NCBI GenBank assembly: GCA_023053545.1 | Contig: JAKZAN010000007.1 | Coordinates: 1,550,001 to 1,614,000 of the forward strand | DNA from: Lepidurus packardi | Lineage: Eukaryota > Arthropoda > Branchiopoda > Notostraca > Triopsidae | DNA: 64,000 nt | Reading direction: 5' to 3' | Shown here: positions 1 through 11,304 of the stretch, in pieces | Numbering within the stretch: the first letter of the stretch is position 1 | How the letters are laid out: every line of letters begins with the position of its first letter | The notes under the pieces: model-generated | What the model saw: the letters and a program-made list of their open reading frames with translations, nothing else | What the model was told of the DNA's origin: nothing | Database searches by the model: none | Program-made: the position numbers and the translations under genes

Positions 1-820
1 TCCAACAGATTTAGAAGACTAGAACAATGTTTCTGGAGGGATATATTTTACAAGAAAAACAAAAAAATACGAAACAAACCTTCTCAAAACTTACAATAAT
101 ACACGACGTCGAACCCACAGGGTGCTTTGCAAATTTAGAAGACATAGCGCTAGAGCAATGTTTCTGGAAGGGGGCTAGGGCTAATGGCAACGCGACACAA
201 GGACTACTCGAAAGAAGGCCGCCGGATTGTGACACAAGCCTGACGAGTCCATAATCTCGTAAGGGATCAAATCAAATTACGAAAATGACGAGCAAATTGA
301 TCCGATCCTGGACGCTGATTTCAAATGTCTACTGCCTAACAAAAGTTGTGTCATCTACTGTTTGTCGTTTTTCCATTGTAATTCACCATTATTAGATCCT
401 TGATTATATGTGAAACTAATTCACCTTCTGGAAGCTAGACGATGGAGGATCTGCGGTTCTCTGCTGCGGACAAATTCGCATGATGGGAACGAGGCAACAC
501 CGCGATGGATCACTTGGGATTGTTGCTTAATTTCCACTTCAACTATAATAAGAAAAAAAAGACCAATTAATCAAATTGTTAAACCCATTCAAAAGAAAAC
601 TTACATTTCGATTTCCTTTCCGGTCCTGGCAAAGAACTAAACCCCGGCAGTAGATTCGCATCCCTGGCCACCAGCCAGCGAGCAATGCTGGCGTCTCTCA
701 CCTCGTTGATGTTGATACTCAGCCAATCCCTCCAGACAGGGTTCCAGGCGTTGTAGCCACAAAAATCCTCACTGATATCGCACTGATTAGGTTAACCACC
801 GCCATAATTAACGTTCGAAC
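1..820. other. Non-genic repeat-like stretch
   Basis: No open frame here resembles a protein I recognise. A short motif occurs twice, at about 10-40 and 135-173 (tttagaagac, then caatgtttctgga), suggesting a degenerate direct repeat about 125 bases apart. Nothing else could be assigned. Confidence 0.4.
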
Positions 821-1055
821 TGCCCGCCAAAGACCGCCACTGCTGTCTAAGGTTAGCCACCATCACAATGAAAACCACCCAACGATATCTTCATCATGAA
901 TTGCCCGCCAAAGACCGCCACTGCTGTCTAAGGTTAGCCACCGCCACAATGAAAACCACCCAACGATATCTTCACCATGAATTGCCAGCCAAAGACCGCC
1001 ACTGCTGTCTAAGTTTAGCCACCGCCATTGTGAAAACCTCAACGATGCTCGCCTG
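790..1055. repeat. 81-base minisatellite, about three copies
   Basis: The phrase tgcccgccaaagaccgccac starts at 821 and near-identical phrases start at 902 and 983, so the period is 81 bases. The copies differ at only a few positions. Because 81 is a multiple of three, the array leaves an open frame on the plus strand (868-1056) in which a 27-residue unit repeats. I see no start context, splice sites or homology that make this a gene, so I treat it as a tandem repeat. Confidence 0.8.
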
Positions 1056-1439
1056 AAAGAAACAATGAGTAGTAAAAACTTATAAATGTAAATTAAAGTG
1101 TTACAACCATCACTTCAAAGCTCCCCATGACCTTTAAACTGAAATCGGATTCGTTAGATGTTGACCTCTTGGCACAGGATTGATTTATTCGTCTTCACCT
1201 TCATTTCGCATTTCCGGTTCGGGACATCACCCATCACCCATCACGTCGCAACACCCAGGTGTCCTCCGTCTTTCGCGACCTTCCACCCACTTTAGTCGAT
1301 TAACGTTACCAAAGATCCTGCAACGAAACGTAAAATAGAAAAAAGTAAGTTCGAAATGTTTACAAACGAATCAAAATCTAAACGACATGGGAAAGAAAAA
1401 GATTATCTTTTACCTCGACTTCTCGAACACTCTGACTTA

Positions 1440-1740
1440 CAAAAGTTGACTTTGCCTTCGCAGGCAATCTTGGAAACACCGCTGAATGCGAAGAAAGCTC
1501 ACCAAGGGACCAACCCGAAGAACGGTCTATCGCTGCACTTTTCACTCTTGGAAACACTGGCATTTGAAGAAGGGGCATAAAGGAATCCAGAAGAATCCCG
1601 ATCAGGCAAATGCTTCCACAGAAGAAACTTCCATCTACACTTTTCGCTCTTGAAAACACCGGGATTTGAAGAAAGGGGCATGAAGAAATCCCAAGGATCA
1701 GGCAAATGGGCGAAACTTCCATCCTTGCCAGGACTGCGTT
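1440..1740. repeat. Imperfect tandem repeat of about 115-120 bases
   Basis: A phrase reading roughly ctcttggaaacactggcatt followed by tgaagaaggggcat recurs at about 1545-1580 and 1648-1682, and more weakly near 1465. Similar wording returns near 3880-3920 and 4760-4790, so this belongs to the larger degenerate repeat family of this end of the window. The open frames across it look like shadows of the repeat. Confidence 0.5.
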
Positions 1741-4700
1741 CTTCAGTAGAGGCTCCCCAAATCCGTTGACCACCCGTTAACCATAGAAAAGCTTTGTTTT
1801 ACCATTAAAGACCTAATGAATGGCAACAACCAAGACTTTTCGCCGCCCAGGAAATTAAAATTGCGGCAAAAGACCTAACAACACTTTAACTCCTGGCATA
1901 CCTGTTCCTTCTGGTTCTCCTGATCCCCACAGAAGGTAAGTAGCTACCTCCAAGTAGTAGAGTATCAGCTTAGCAGATTAAGGTTGTAAATTGTGTCGAC
2001 TGCGAATGATGATGTAAGGCAGGAATGAAGTAGAGACCACACTTAACACATTTTTTTTCCTGGCGTAGGCCTGGCCAGCCTTTTGCCAAACACCACACTT
2101 AACACTTTAAAAACTCACTTGAATTGACTCCAGGTTTTCGAAGATGCAATTGGTAATGTTTTCGAAGATAACGCTTAATCCGATTGTTAACGTTCAACAT
2201 GCTGGTAATGTTTAACTATAAACTCACTACTAGTTTTCGCAACATCGCCGGAGAAAAGCAAGTCTTCACTGACTGCTTGCTAGGGAGCAACTGTTATAGG
2301 GGTTCTTCAGGGTGCACATCCGTTCAAAGGCAACAAACGGCTTGCCAAACCGAAACTTCCGGCGAATTCTACCACGACGTGGGTCGAGGGCCAGAACCGA
2401 GACACTTCTTATGGCTTCGCTTTCTTCTAATGGACGGCATTTAACAACATAAAGGCACAATGTTATTGAGATGTTGTTAAGTAATAACGCAGGAGATTCA
2501 ATGGATAGCTTATTTGAATGAAAACAACAACACTAGTATAGAGAGAATTAAAAAAAAATTAAAATAGAGAATTAAAAAAATTAAAAGTCAAAACTTACTC
2601 TGCCTTTTCATCATCACTCCCGAATATAACGCCCCTTTCCTGCTGGTCCTCCATAGGCCCCACAATGCACCCGAACCACGCCCACCAAAACCCAGAGAAT
2701 CTCCGCTGCTACCGTTTAAGACTTAACACACTGAAAATGAACGGGCCTGCTCGCGGTATTTCCCAATACGGAATAGTTGCCAAACGGAGCTCTATCTCAA
2801 GCCTATTAGACAACGGCAAGGCATATATTAATAAAAAAGATCTAGTTCATTCAAATTAAAAATGGACCTTGCTTTATGAACATCAAAGATGAATCTGGTG
2901 AAACGGCTAACTGCGGCTCACAAGAATCCTCGTTTTCTTCTAAAGTGGACGGAGCTTAGCCTCACAAAGGCTTCAAATGAAGATAATCTTGGGTAGTAAC
3001 GCAATGAATCCGGCTGAGAAGCCTTTTTGAATTATAAATAAAACTACTAATATTCAATAAACACAAAATAAGATAAAAACTTACTCCACTTCTTCAATCC
3101 ACAGATGAACTAACCCTGCCTAACACCTACACCCCCCCCCCCCCCCCAAAAAAAAAAAAAAACACAGAGAAGCTCCGTTGCTACCATTAAAGACCTAACG
3201 AATCATGAAGCAACGGAAACTTTTCTGCCCCCCAGAAAGTTGGATTGCAGCAAATCTTTAACTGATTTACCGCAGCCAAACCTCCTAGCATACCTTAAGC
3301 CCTCTGGGTCTGCAGTTCCATCACAAGGAAGGGCGAATCCGAAATCCGAATCAAAGGCGACGTGAAGAACATCAACGGGATCAGCTATGGCGGCGCTCAA
3401 AGGCAAGGCAAGGGTTGAGGGAAGAGCTGATGATGACGATGATCTTCGGTATTGCAGCTGGAGGAATCGCCATCGATGCACGGACAATCTTCTTTATGAA
3501 TGCCTGCGCTACTAAATAGCGAATGTTAGCGCAACAGACCTCCATCTTAAGCTTACAATAGCCTATGATCAAGGGGATGTTAATTTTCGCAAATTAGTTC
3601 ATTTCATTTTAAAGTGGTTTACCTTCAATTATGAACGCCATGCACGAAACTGGTGAATTTGACAACTGTAGCTCATAAGAATCTAGAACTGTCCTCTTTA
3701 GCTTCATTTTCGCTCTGAGAATTCTAGAACAAAAGAGACAAGTATCAGTATTATGTATGTAACACAAGGCACAGTACTAACTTGTGCGCGGAGCTCAAGT
3801 TCCAGACGATTGCGACGTTGCCCAAGTTGACTTATTTACATCTTCCTTTTCCCTTCGAGATATTGGACGAGTACGTGAATCTTGGAAAACACCATGGAAT
3901 TGAAGAAAGTTCGCCAGGGACCAGATCACAGCGCTACTCTTTCCAAACCCGATTAGGGAAAATTAGCACCGAAAAGGCCATAAACTTCATATAAGACCGT
4001 CAGAGGATTAAATTCACCAAGGAGTCCCACTCGGAAGAAAAAACGAAAATAAACGAGAAAAGCATCAATAGAATTGCAACGAACACGACACGTTCTCTTC
4101 CGGGCGCTTTCTCAGAAATGGGCAAGAAATGACCCTCACTGGGATTAAAACTAACTCAAAAATGACTCAATGCGGCAAGTTTGACCAAAATAAAACACTT
4201 CTGGCCAAGAACTGTTTCATTCTTCAAACCCAAAAGCTTCGCGTGGCTAGCACTAGCGAAGCTTTCTCTGCGCAAACTCAAGAAACTACCAATATTTTTT
4301 TTTTTTTAATTTTAATTGCCCAACAAAGACGAACGCAGAGAGTAATACACAAAATGTACTTCCCTTTTTGAAAAGACTCAAATGTATCCATTTTCGCCGG
4401 CTGGGGACATAGCAAGTGTGGGAAAGACGGAGATTTTGCCCAAAGTCGACCAGGTGCAGGTTCTGCTCCCCTTTTGCTTAGCTTTCCTACGACCAATAAC
4501 CTTCCGAGACTTCACCCTCCCTTTTCTCGCGGTCTCGTGAACATCCTAGGAAGAAGAACAAGAATAAAAACTGTAAAACTGAGCTATGTTAAACACTTTC
4601 AAAGCAATCTATCTTATATGGCCATGTTAACCAACATGTTCAAACATAAAATGGAAACTTCGATTAGGGAAAGAAACGAGAAAGCCACTTTGGAAAAATT

Positions 4701-5170
4701 CAAACAAGTTCTTACCTCGACTGAGCGAACACGTGGATCCCCTCAAAAAACAGCAACAATCTTGAAAACACGGCAAAATCCCAGCCGGAGCGCTAAGGGA
4801 CCCAAACGGAATGAAAGCCTGTAAACGAGATGGAAGTTAGTTACTAACAATGTTACCCATATTTAAAATCAATATAAAAGAATGTACTCGGCCAGAAATG
4901 TCCACAGACGAAACTTTTTCCCCTGCCTGGCGGCGTCTTCGCGTTCTTCCGTCCAGGTTTCCACCAAACGCTTGACCCCTGACCCCAGAAAAGTTTTCGC
5001 TGTTTTTGCCATTTAAGACCTATTGTATGGCACAGCGAAGACTTTTCTGTCCCCCAGGAAGTTAAAATGTTGCAGCTAAAGACCTAACCGGCCACAACAC
5101 TTTTGAACTCCTGGCATACCTTGTCTTCTGGTTCTCCTGGCGGCTCCCACAGAAGATGAAATAATAGCAG
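1690..5170. repeat. Degenerate long-period repeat family
   Basis: At least three diverged copies of a block of about 150 bases can be seen at about 1800-1935, 3187-3330 and 5005-5165. Each begins with a phrase like ttaaagacctaa, continues through gacttttctgcccccagg-like text, and ends near ctcctggcatacct followed by ttctggttctcc. A partial copy lies at about 2690-2740. The flanks also recur, including AT-rich stretches with aaaacttactc near 2593 and 3080. Base identity is moderate, so this is an old, decayed array or a multiply duplicated non-coding segment. On the minus strand several copies carry GTAAGT-like donor text, so decayed exons of a duplicated gene remain possible, but I could not build a coherent protein. 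Confidence 0.5.
3126..3166. repeat. Homopolymer run: C tract then A tract
   Basis: A run of about 17 C is followed at once by about 14 A. A similar C-then-A junction occurs at 6266-6288. Such tracts are error-prone in assembly. No function is inferred. Confidence 0.85.
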
Positions 5171-7300
5171 TCTCCACGCATCCTCAGTTTAGAAGACAAA
5201 AAAGTTGCGATTCTCTTTTCTTCTCCGAAAGGATGGCAAAAGGCACGGGGATAAAGTTGGCTGAGCGGAACGGGAGGAGGGAAAGGACCACACACTTAAC
5301 ACGTTGTAACAATATAACTGTTTGTGAAATTTGTCACCACCTAATAAATATAAACGGGACAACTCGTAGTAAAACTGTTCATCTTTAAACACAACTTAAC
5401 ACGGTTTTACGCTTTGACAAGTTGAATTTGAGGCACGAAAAAAGTACGTCATCCCACCCGACTAGACAAATCAAAATGGCGGAAAAGGGCGGGCACTCGG
5501 GTTAAGCGACAGGGGACAAAAACGTTCGCTGGAGCTTTGACCGAGACCGGCAATGGCGGCCATGCGGGAATTTTTAATATTACGTTTTCAGCCGGAAAAT
5601 TGCAAAATTTGTTTGCGTTGATAATTTTTTTTAATCCAAAAATGGGATTACACTCCGGGGGTGTATCTTTGTTGGTAGTCATGAGGATTGAGGAATTAAA
5701 GGAAATTGCTCAAATCAGATTTTGAACATTTTCGTGAAAAAATAGGATAAACAAAATTTTCGCCTAACTAGAGGAAACAGAAGGCAGAATATGGTAACTT
5801 CTTACTACTTGTTTATTGAATTAATGGCAATATGTAGTCAATGGGAGCGAATAAACTTGAAAACGTTCGGATAATTGTTCGAAATCTACTGACGCTTATC
5901 CCTTGGAATAATGTCGAACATTATCAACATTGTTACTTTTAATTAACAAAATATGATTATATGCAAGCTGATGGCCTAATACTTGGGTCTGTTTGCCTTT
6001 CAGTTTGATAAAAGTCTGATGGGAGTCGAAAAATGTGAATAAAACGGGAGCAAATTAACTGACGTGGAGTCGGCTTGGCGTCTGTTCACAAAATGGCTGG
6101 CGGGATTAATTCCGTCCACTACGCAAAGTGGCGGCGAGTGCATACAGAGGGTTGTATCATTCGCCAGAGACCCTGGTAACGTTAGCAACGAGCAACGTGA
6201 TTGGGCACTGCGTTGGGTAGTTTTTTCAAATTCCGTATTCTGGCATTCTGCGTTCTAGCAATACTACCCCCCCCCCCCAAAAAAAAAAAGACCGGAAAAT
6301 GGCAATGAATAACTGTACAAATAACAAGTAACTGTTTACAACAAATGGATAGGAACGAAAATTGTGGAAAGTCCACGTCTCCTAGCCACACTTGGGGATT
6401 AAGCAAAAAAGCTTACAATTGCTTACGACGATGTATGAATGGAGAAATATAAACATTCGTTTACATGTATAAATAACTAACTAATAAGCCGAATTCATAA
6501 GAACGAGAGCTGCGAGGTAAAGAGGACGGACCTACTATATTCCTTTTATTATTACTGATCTATTGCATTAAATTAAACTGTGAAATACATTTAAAAATAT
6601 CTTTCCTTAGTCTCACACATAACTCGCCACGTGGCATGCTATGTTTTCACTAAGCTTGATTTGAATAACATGCGAAGAAATAATGATGTCTCTCCTAAAA
6701 AATTCAAATAATAATTACCAACTGGAGCAGGCAATAGGTGAAAAAGAATAACCCAGCGGCATCTTGTTTGAGCTTGTCCAGCCCAAACTTCACAAAATCG
6801 TCCGTTTTAGACGTTAAAAAGGCCTGCATGCCCAAATGTTTGAATGAAACTTCGCACTGAAAACTCGCACAAAAACCAGAAATGAAGCTGAATGAATGCT
6901 TATAAATTAACAGGAATGTTGTTTGTAACTGCAGACAGAGTAATTTACGTAAATTCAGCTAAAAACGCAACTATTCTATATATAAAGTTATGCATAAAAA
7001 TAGTTCCTATCTGAACATGTAGCTTGTTCGACTTTGCGAGCGCGACTGAGGCTGCAAGTTGGGCAAAGCGCCGGTTGGGGCCGTTCCAGTAACGCGCACT
7101 TCAAATTCGACGGAATTGTCTAAAACAAATTTTTCTTAGGTTTAATTTTGCAGCAACAGGCCTATAAAAATTAGCCAGCATAACCCAGATACTTTCATTT
7201 CCTTTCAATCGGCTCCTGTATGGTTGGCACGAGTGAGTTAAGCTTTTGTACCCCACTATTATACCTTTCTTTAACATAAACTAACGATTAACATTGACGA
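5171..7300. other. Intergenic stretch left of the transposon
   Basis: No coding exon recognised. The segment at about 6405-6545 shares wording with 3545-3720 (gcttacaat..., then ...cataagaa and agaggac), so the repeat family of the left end continues thinly. A poly-C/poly-A junction lies at 6266-6288. The rest is AT-rich and plain. Confidence 0.4.
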
Positions 7301-7334
7301 CCCAGATAAAAATTTATCATAATAAATTATGATA
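7301..7334 (+). repeat. Left terminal inverted repeat
   Basis: Starts CCCAGATAAAAATT and matches the reverse complement of 13880-13913 at 29 of 34 positions. It runs straight into the 20-base subterminal repeat. Confidence 0.85.
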
Positions 7335-7540
7335 TATCACGATAAATTATAATCTATCACGATAAATTATAATCTATCACGATAAATTATGATCTATCAC
7401 GATAGATTATGATCTATCATGATAAGATTATGATCTATCACGTTAAATTATGATCTATCATGATACATTATGTTCTATTACGATGAATTATGATCTATCA
7501 TGACAAAATTATGCTCTATCATAGTTTATCATGATTCCAC
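7335..7540. repeat. Subterminal 20-base tandem repeat, ten copies
   Basis: Units beginning TATCAC or TATCAT (one TATTAC) start at 7335, 7355, 7375, 7395, 7415, 7436, 7456, 7476, 7496 and 7517, so the spacing is 20-21 bases. The consensus is about TATCACGATAAATTATGATC. In EnSpm-type elements, subterminal repeats bind transposon proteins; that role here is an inference. The 20-21 base spacing equals about two helical turns, so all sites would face the same side of the DNA. Confidence 0.85.
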
Positions 7541-7737
7541 GTACTTTATCATGATGTATTGCGATAGTTAGATACCGCACTTATTCAGTTTCCTCCTAGA
7601 TTTCAGGTTAAATTGTGAATAAAGCAGCCGAAATTAATATTTGTTACGAGACTAAACCATTCGATGTACTTCACAAAGCAGGAATAATAAAGGAAATTGT
7701 TACACACATCTCATACATTAATAGTCATACACTATAA

Positions 7738-10700
7738 TTAATCCTTCTCAAACCTCCTGTCAAGTTTCAGGTAAAAATTGAGGTTTGCTTTCGTCACGGA
7801 CACGTATTTTCCCCGGATATGTTGAGGGAGAACGCAAGCTATCGTGGAACTCTGGACTGTGTTCTTTACGTACATAAATTCGGTCAGGTTTAACCACGCA
7901 TACGCATCTTTTAACTGCGGAGCAGGTTTCAATGCAATTTTTGTACACATTACAACAATTGCTTTGTTTTTGGTAGTGGTGAGTGCGAAACAACGCTCCG
8001 TGTTCATGGCAAACTTGCAAGAAGTGCATACAACAAGAATATCAGATATTTCAAAAGCAGTCATTACATCGTCGGTGAAAACAGTGGAATTGTCACGCAG
8101 ATTTTTGTTCGCGTAACGCTGTGTACAAAATATTTTCCCGTTTATTGCAATACGATTGTACGCAATAGAACGCCCACATTCGAAAGGTTTCCCAAAAGCC
8201 TCCTCAATTGCAAGTTCTTCAGCAACAAAGAGCTTTCTAACATCCCCTTTTCCAATACACTCAGTAGGGAGGCTGTCCTGAGTGAATGTCTGTCGTTCAT
8301 TAACCAAAGATTCGTAGAAGTCTTGAATGCGGTCATGAGAAAGTGGCAAAAAAGCGGATGCATACTTATCCAGTAGTTTTTTAGCGTTAAAGTAGGAGAA
8401 TATTTGAATCGGCACATAACGAGTGCCGCTAAACATTGATTTAAATTCCCCGATCAAATCTTCAAAAACAAAGCCAGAATACGCCCACGGAGATCCCCAG
8501 TGGGACACATAATCAACTACGTGCAAAAGTTGATGGACATTATACGACATGTGCTCCACTCCATACAAATCGCGCACTTTAGCTACAAATTCTGCGGCAA
8601 GCAATTTAGCACGCACTAAATCTTGACCATCCATGTTTTTCGACAATAAAATACGGATTACGTTGACGAACAACATCCAATGGTAGTAATAATCTACGGC
8701 CAACAAACCCCGGAGAGCCACTGGAGAGTAATAAACCGCAAAGTTCCTGTACTCACTGGCTTTGAAAAATTTTCGGTCTCTTTCAAACGATCGAGGCAAC
8801 CTCTTAACTTCTTCGGCTGGTTTAATATTAAGTACAACGTCGTCCAACTGCCGGACTTTGGAAATATAGTACGGGGTACCCGGGTTGTCAAGCCACAGGT
8901 TGATAAACTGTCGACAAATTCCCAAGATAAGCCCGTGCATGTAGTCACTGGGCATTCCCTTGACAATGTCGAAATGAGGAATCCTCATTAATTCGCTTGG
9001 CCCACGGATCCCACGAACGTGGTCTGCCCCAGTTTCCAAAGCTTCTTTTGCGCAACTGACATAAAATTCTTTTGATTTGTATTTCGGCGGAGGTGCACTG
9101 AAGGGGAATACGGTGACGCTGCCGGCTCCTTTCTCAACGCGCTCACCAGGATGGTCACATTTCTCGCATCCGTTGTACCCATTAAACTGTTTCACGTTCA
9201 TCGCCATGGCACGTGCAGGGGCATCGCATACTCCAACAAGGCAAGTAACTTTCGACGTTCGCTTGATCCCCTTCGAGTCTGTCCATTCTAGCCCGGCATT
9301 AAAGAGATCGCGCAGTTCGTCCACAAATGGTTTCAAAACCGTGTTTCCTCTTTCCGGTTTTTGTTTCCCAAACCAGAGAGTATGCAAAAGTGCCGTTGAT
9401 CTTTTGGCTTGGAATGGAACTTCATTGATGGTAATGATGATGGGCCACACAGAGAAACCGGAGGATTTAAAGATCGGAACACCGTCAAAATTGAAAGAGA
9501 TTGAAAAATTGTTCCCGCTTTTGAGCCACGCCTGCAGATCTTCTCTTTGATACTCGTTTCCTGCGTAAACAAGGCGGTTTAGGCTGAGTTACCTGCTTAT
9601 AATTACTTCATCATTTACCCGTCATAATTTCTCCGAAGGAACGACGCTTCATACCGACGTCCGACGCTTCATACCGACGCTTCGTCTCCACAATCCGGTC
9701 CCACAGGTTATCGTTTTCCAGAGCGTGTTTCAACTGCTCTTTAAGTGGTTTTACAAGGAAAAATTTTTGCTGCTTCTGAAGTAAGGCAGCATCAATTGGC
9801 GTCTCGCATCCCATGCACAGTTGTCCATCCCAAGATTTAAGATCAGTAGCATTGCATATGTATTGGCTGCAATGATGGCAATAAAAATGCTTCTCGACCG
9901 CCTTAATACCTTGGAAAAAGTACTTCTCCAGAACGTATTTTGTTGACGGTACACATCCCGGAACAATAATGTTTAGGAGTGTAAGCAAATCTTGCAGCGC
10001 AATTTTGCTGCACTGGTGCCTAAGCACAAATGCAACGACTAGTGACAGCAGCTCCCCCTTTTTACAATCCAGGCCTGTTGCTACGGGGTCATCGCCACTG
10101 AATTGGAGACAACCAAATTTGCTTGCCGGGGCATCAAGCGGTGCCTCGTCGCTATCGTTAGGGAATCCTGCCACGGAGAAGCCTTGAATTCCATAGTCAT
10201 CATCATTTAATGCGGCACCATCATTATCGTCGACTGTAGCACTACGTTCCATGCTGAATTCGAAAATTAAGATAAGTTTTTTGTTCAAGCAAAAACGAAA
10301 ACCTTAAATTTTCATGCCATTACAGTATTATCGAAATATATTTAGTCATATTTTATTACATTATTTGTATCTATTATTATTTATTATGTTGTGTTTTTGT
10401 ATTTTTCTTTTAAACAATAAGTGAAACTTTTATTTAAATAAATTATACATTTGTTACTTTTGGCATATTTTATTTTAGTATTTGGATTGATGGTATTTAC
10501 CTGAAAGGGTAGGCTTCCTCGCCTTCTTGATCAATTACAGGCCAAAGCGATTGGTCAATACTGTCATGAGAACTACCTATTGGTAATGCTGCTATCTCGT
10601 CTTGGCATATAAAGTACGAAGGATTTTCGAAAATGTCAGACGCTGCCGCTGTTGTACCTTCACTGTTTTTATCCCTGTATATTACGGTAAAACTACTTGA

Positions 10701-10980
10701 AAGACAAATATACTATATGACGCGAGGATATAACTTACAGTGAGGAATTCTCAGCCATAATGCCTTGTTTTTGAGAATCAAAATCAGACGTTGCAAAGGC
10801 AACAGGTCCCGGCTGCTTTTCCGCATCGTCACCACTTGAGCAATTACTTTCATTCACTTTCCCTTGTGTTTCACGACGACGCAGTGTTGTGCGAGGTATT
10901 ACGACTGGTAACCCTTTTGCAGCATCTTTCAAATATTGTTTATAACTTCGTTTTCGAGTAACACTTCGAACGTCCTCCAT
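7738..10980 (-). CDS. Transposase of the CMC/EnSpm element (four exons)
   Basis: Reading the minus strand, exons 10980-10739, 10674-10501, 10253-9619 and 9560-7738 join in frame with GT-AG introns of 64, 247 and 58 bases, giving 957 residues with no stop or frameshift. The start codon is the first ATG of exon 1 (MEDVRSV). A cysteine-rich CXXC-CXXC zinc-ribbon-like segment lies near residues 260-295. The core of the animal EnSpm/tnp2-like transposases follows: FDGVPIFKSSG near 375, CDAPARAM near 463, a CXXC near 482, GMPSDYMHG near 556 and WAYSGFVFEDLIGE near 709-722. Asp 463, Asp 556 and Glu 717 are candidate catalytic acidic residues; this assignment is inferred from spacing. The enzyme should cut and join the element ends in the nucleus. 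A 20-base direct duplication sits in exon 3 (9642-9679). Its divergent neighbour starts only about 320 bases away, so the two genes probably share a promoter. Confidence 0.88.
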
Positions 10981-11200
10981 ATTTGTTTACCACACATGAG
11001 ATGTGTTCCGTACTAGATACGGAAGGTGGATTTCACTATTGCAAAATTCAATGTTACCCGATTACATGTTCTCGCTAACGTGGCACTCACGTTCCGTTCT
11101 CGACAAAGGCTAGTCGATTTTCGTAACCCCTCAAAATTTCTCTGTTGTGTACACACGATTAACGAAATATAGTAGGGTTTTAAAGTGCTTTTTCTGAAAG
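10981..11200. promoter_or_regulatory. Divergent promoter region inside the transposon
   Basis: This interval separates the start codon of the transposase (minus strand) from the first splice donor of the BEN-domain gene (11201, gtaagtgtg, plus strand). Both promoters, and the untranslated first exon of the plus-strand gene, must lie here or overlap. I see no clear TATA box. Confidence 0.45.
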
Positions 11201-11304
11201 GTAAGTGTGACTTAATTTCACAGAAGTCTCGTAACATTGTATTAACTATTTTTTACAGTTAGACACTGTTTTATTTTAATTTGTATTTCTTTTTTAACAG
11301 TGAA

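Noticed and set aside
5537-5725. Short open frame on the plus strand (62 codons) near a CG-richer patch
   Set aside because: No homologue, no splice partner; opposing frames are equally open.
7335-7540. CRISPR-like array of regular repeats
   Set aside because: No unique spacers: the 20-base units are contiguous. The context is a eukaryotic transposon end.
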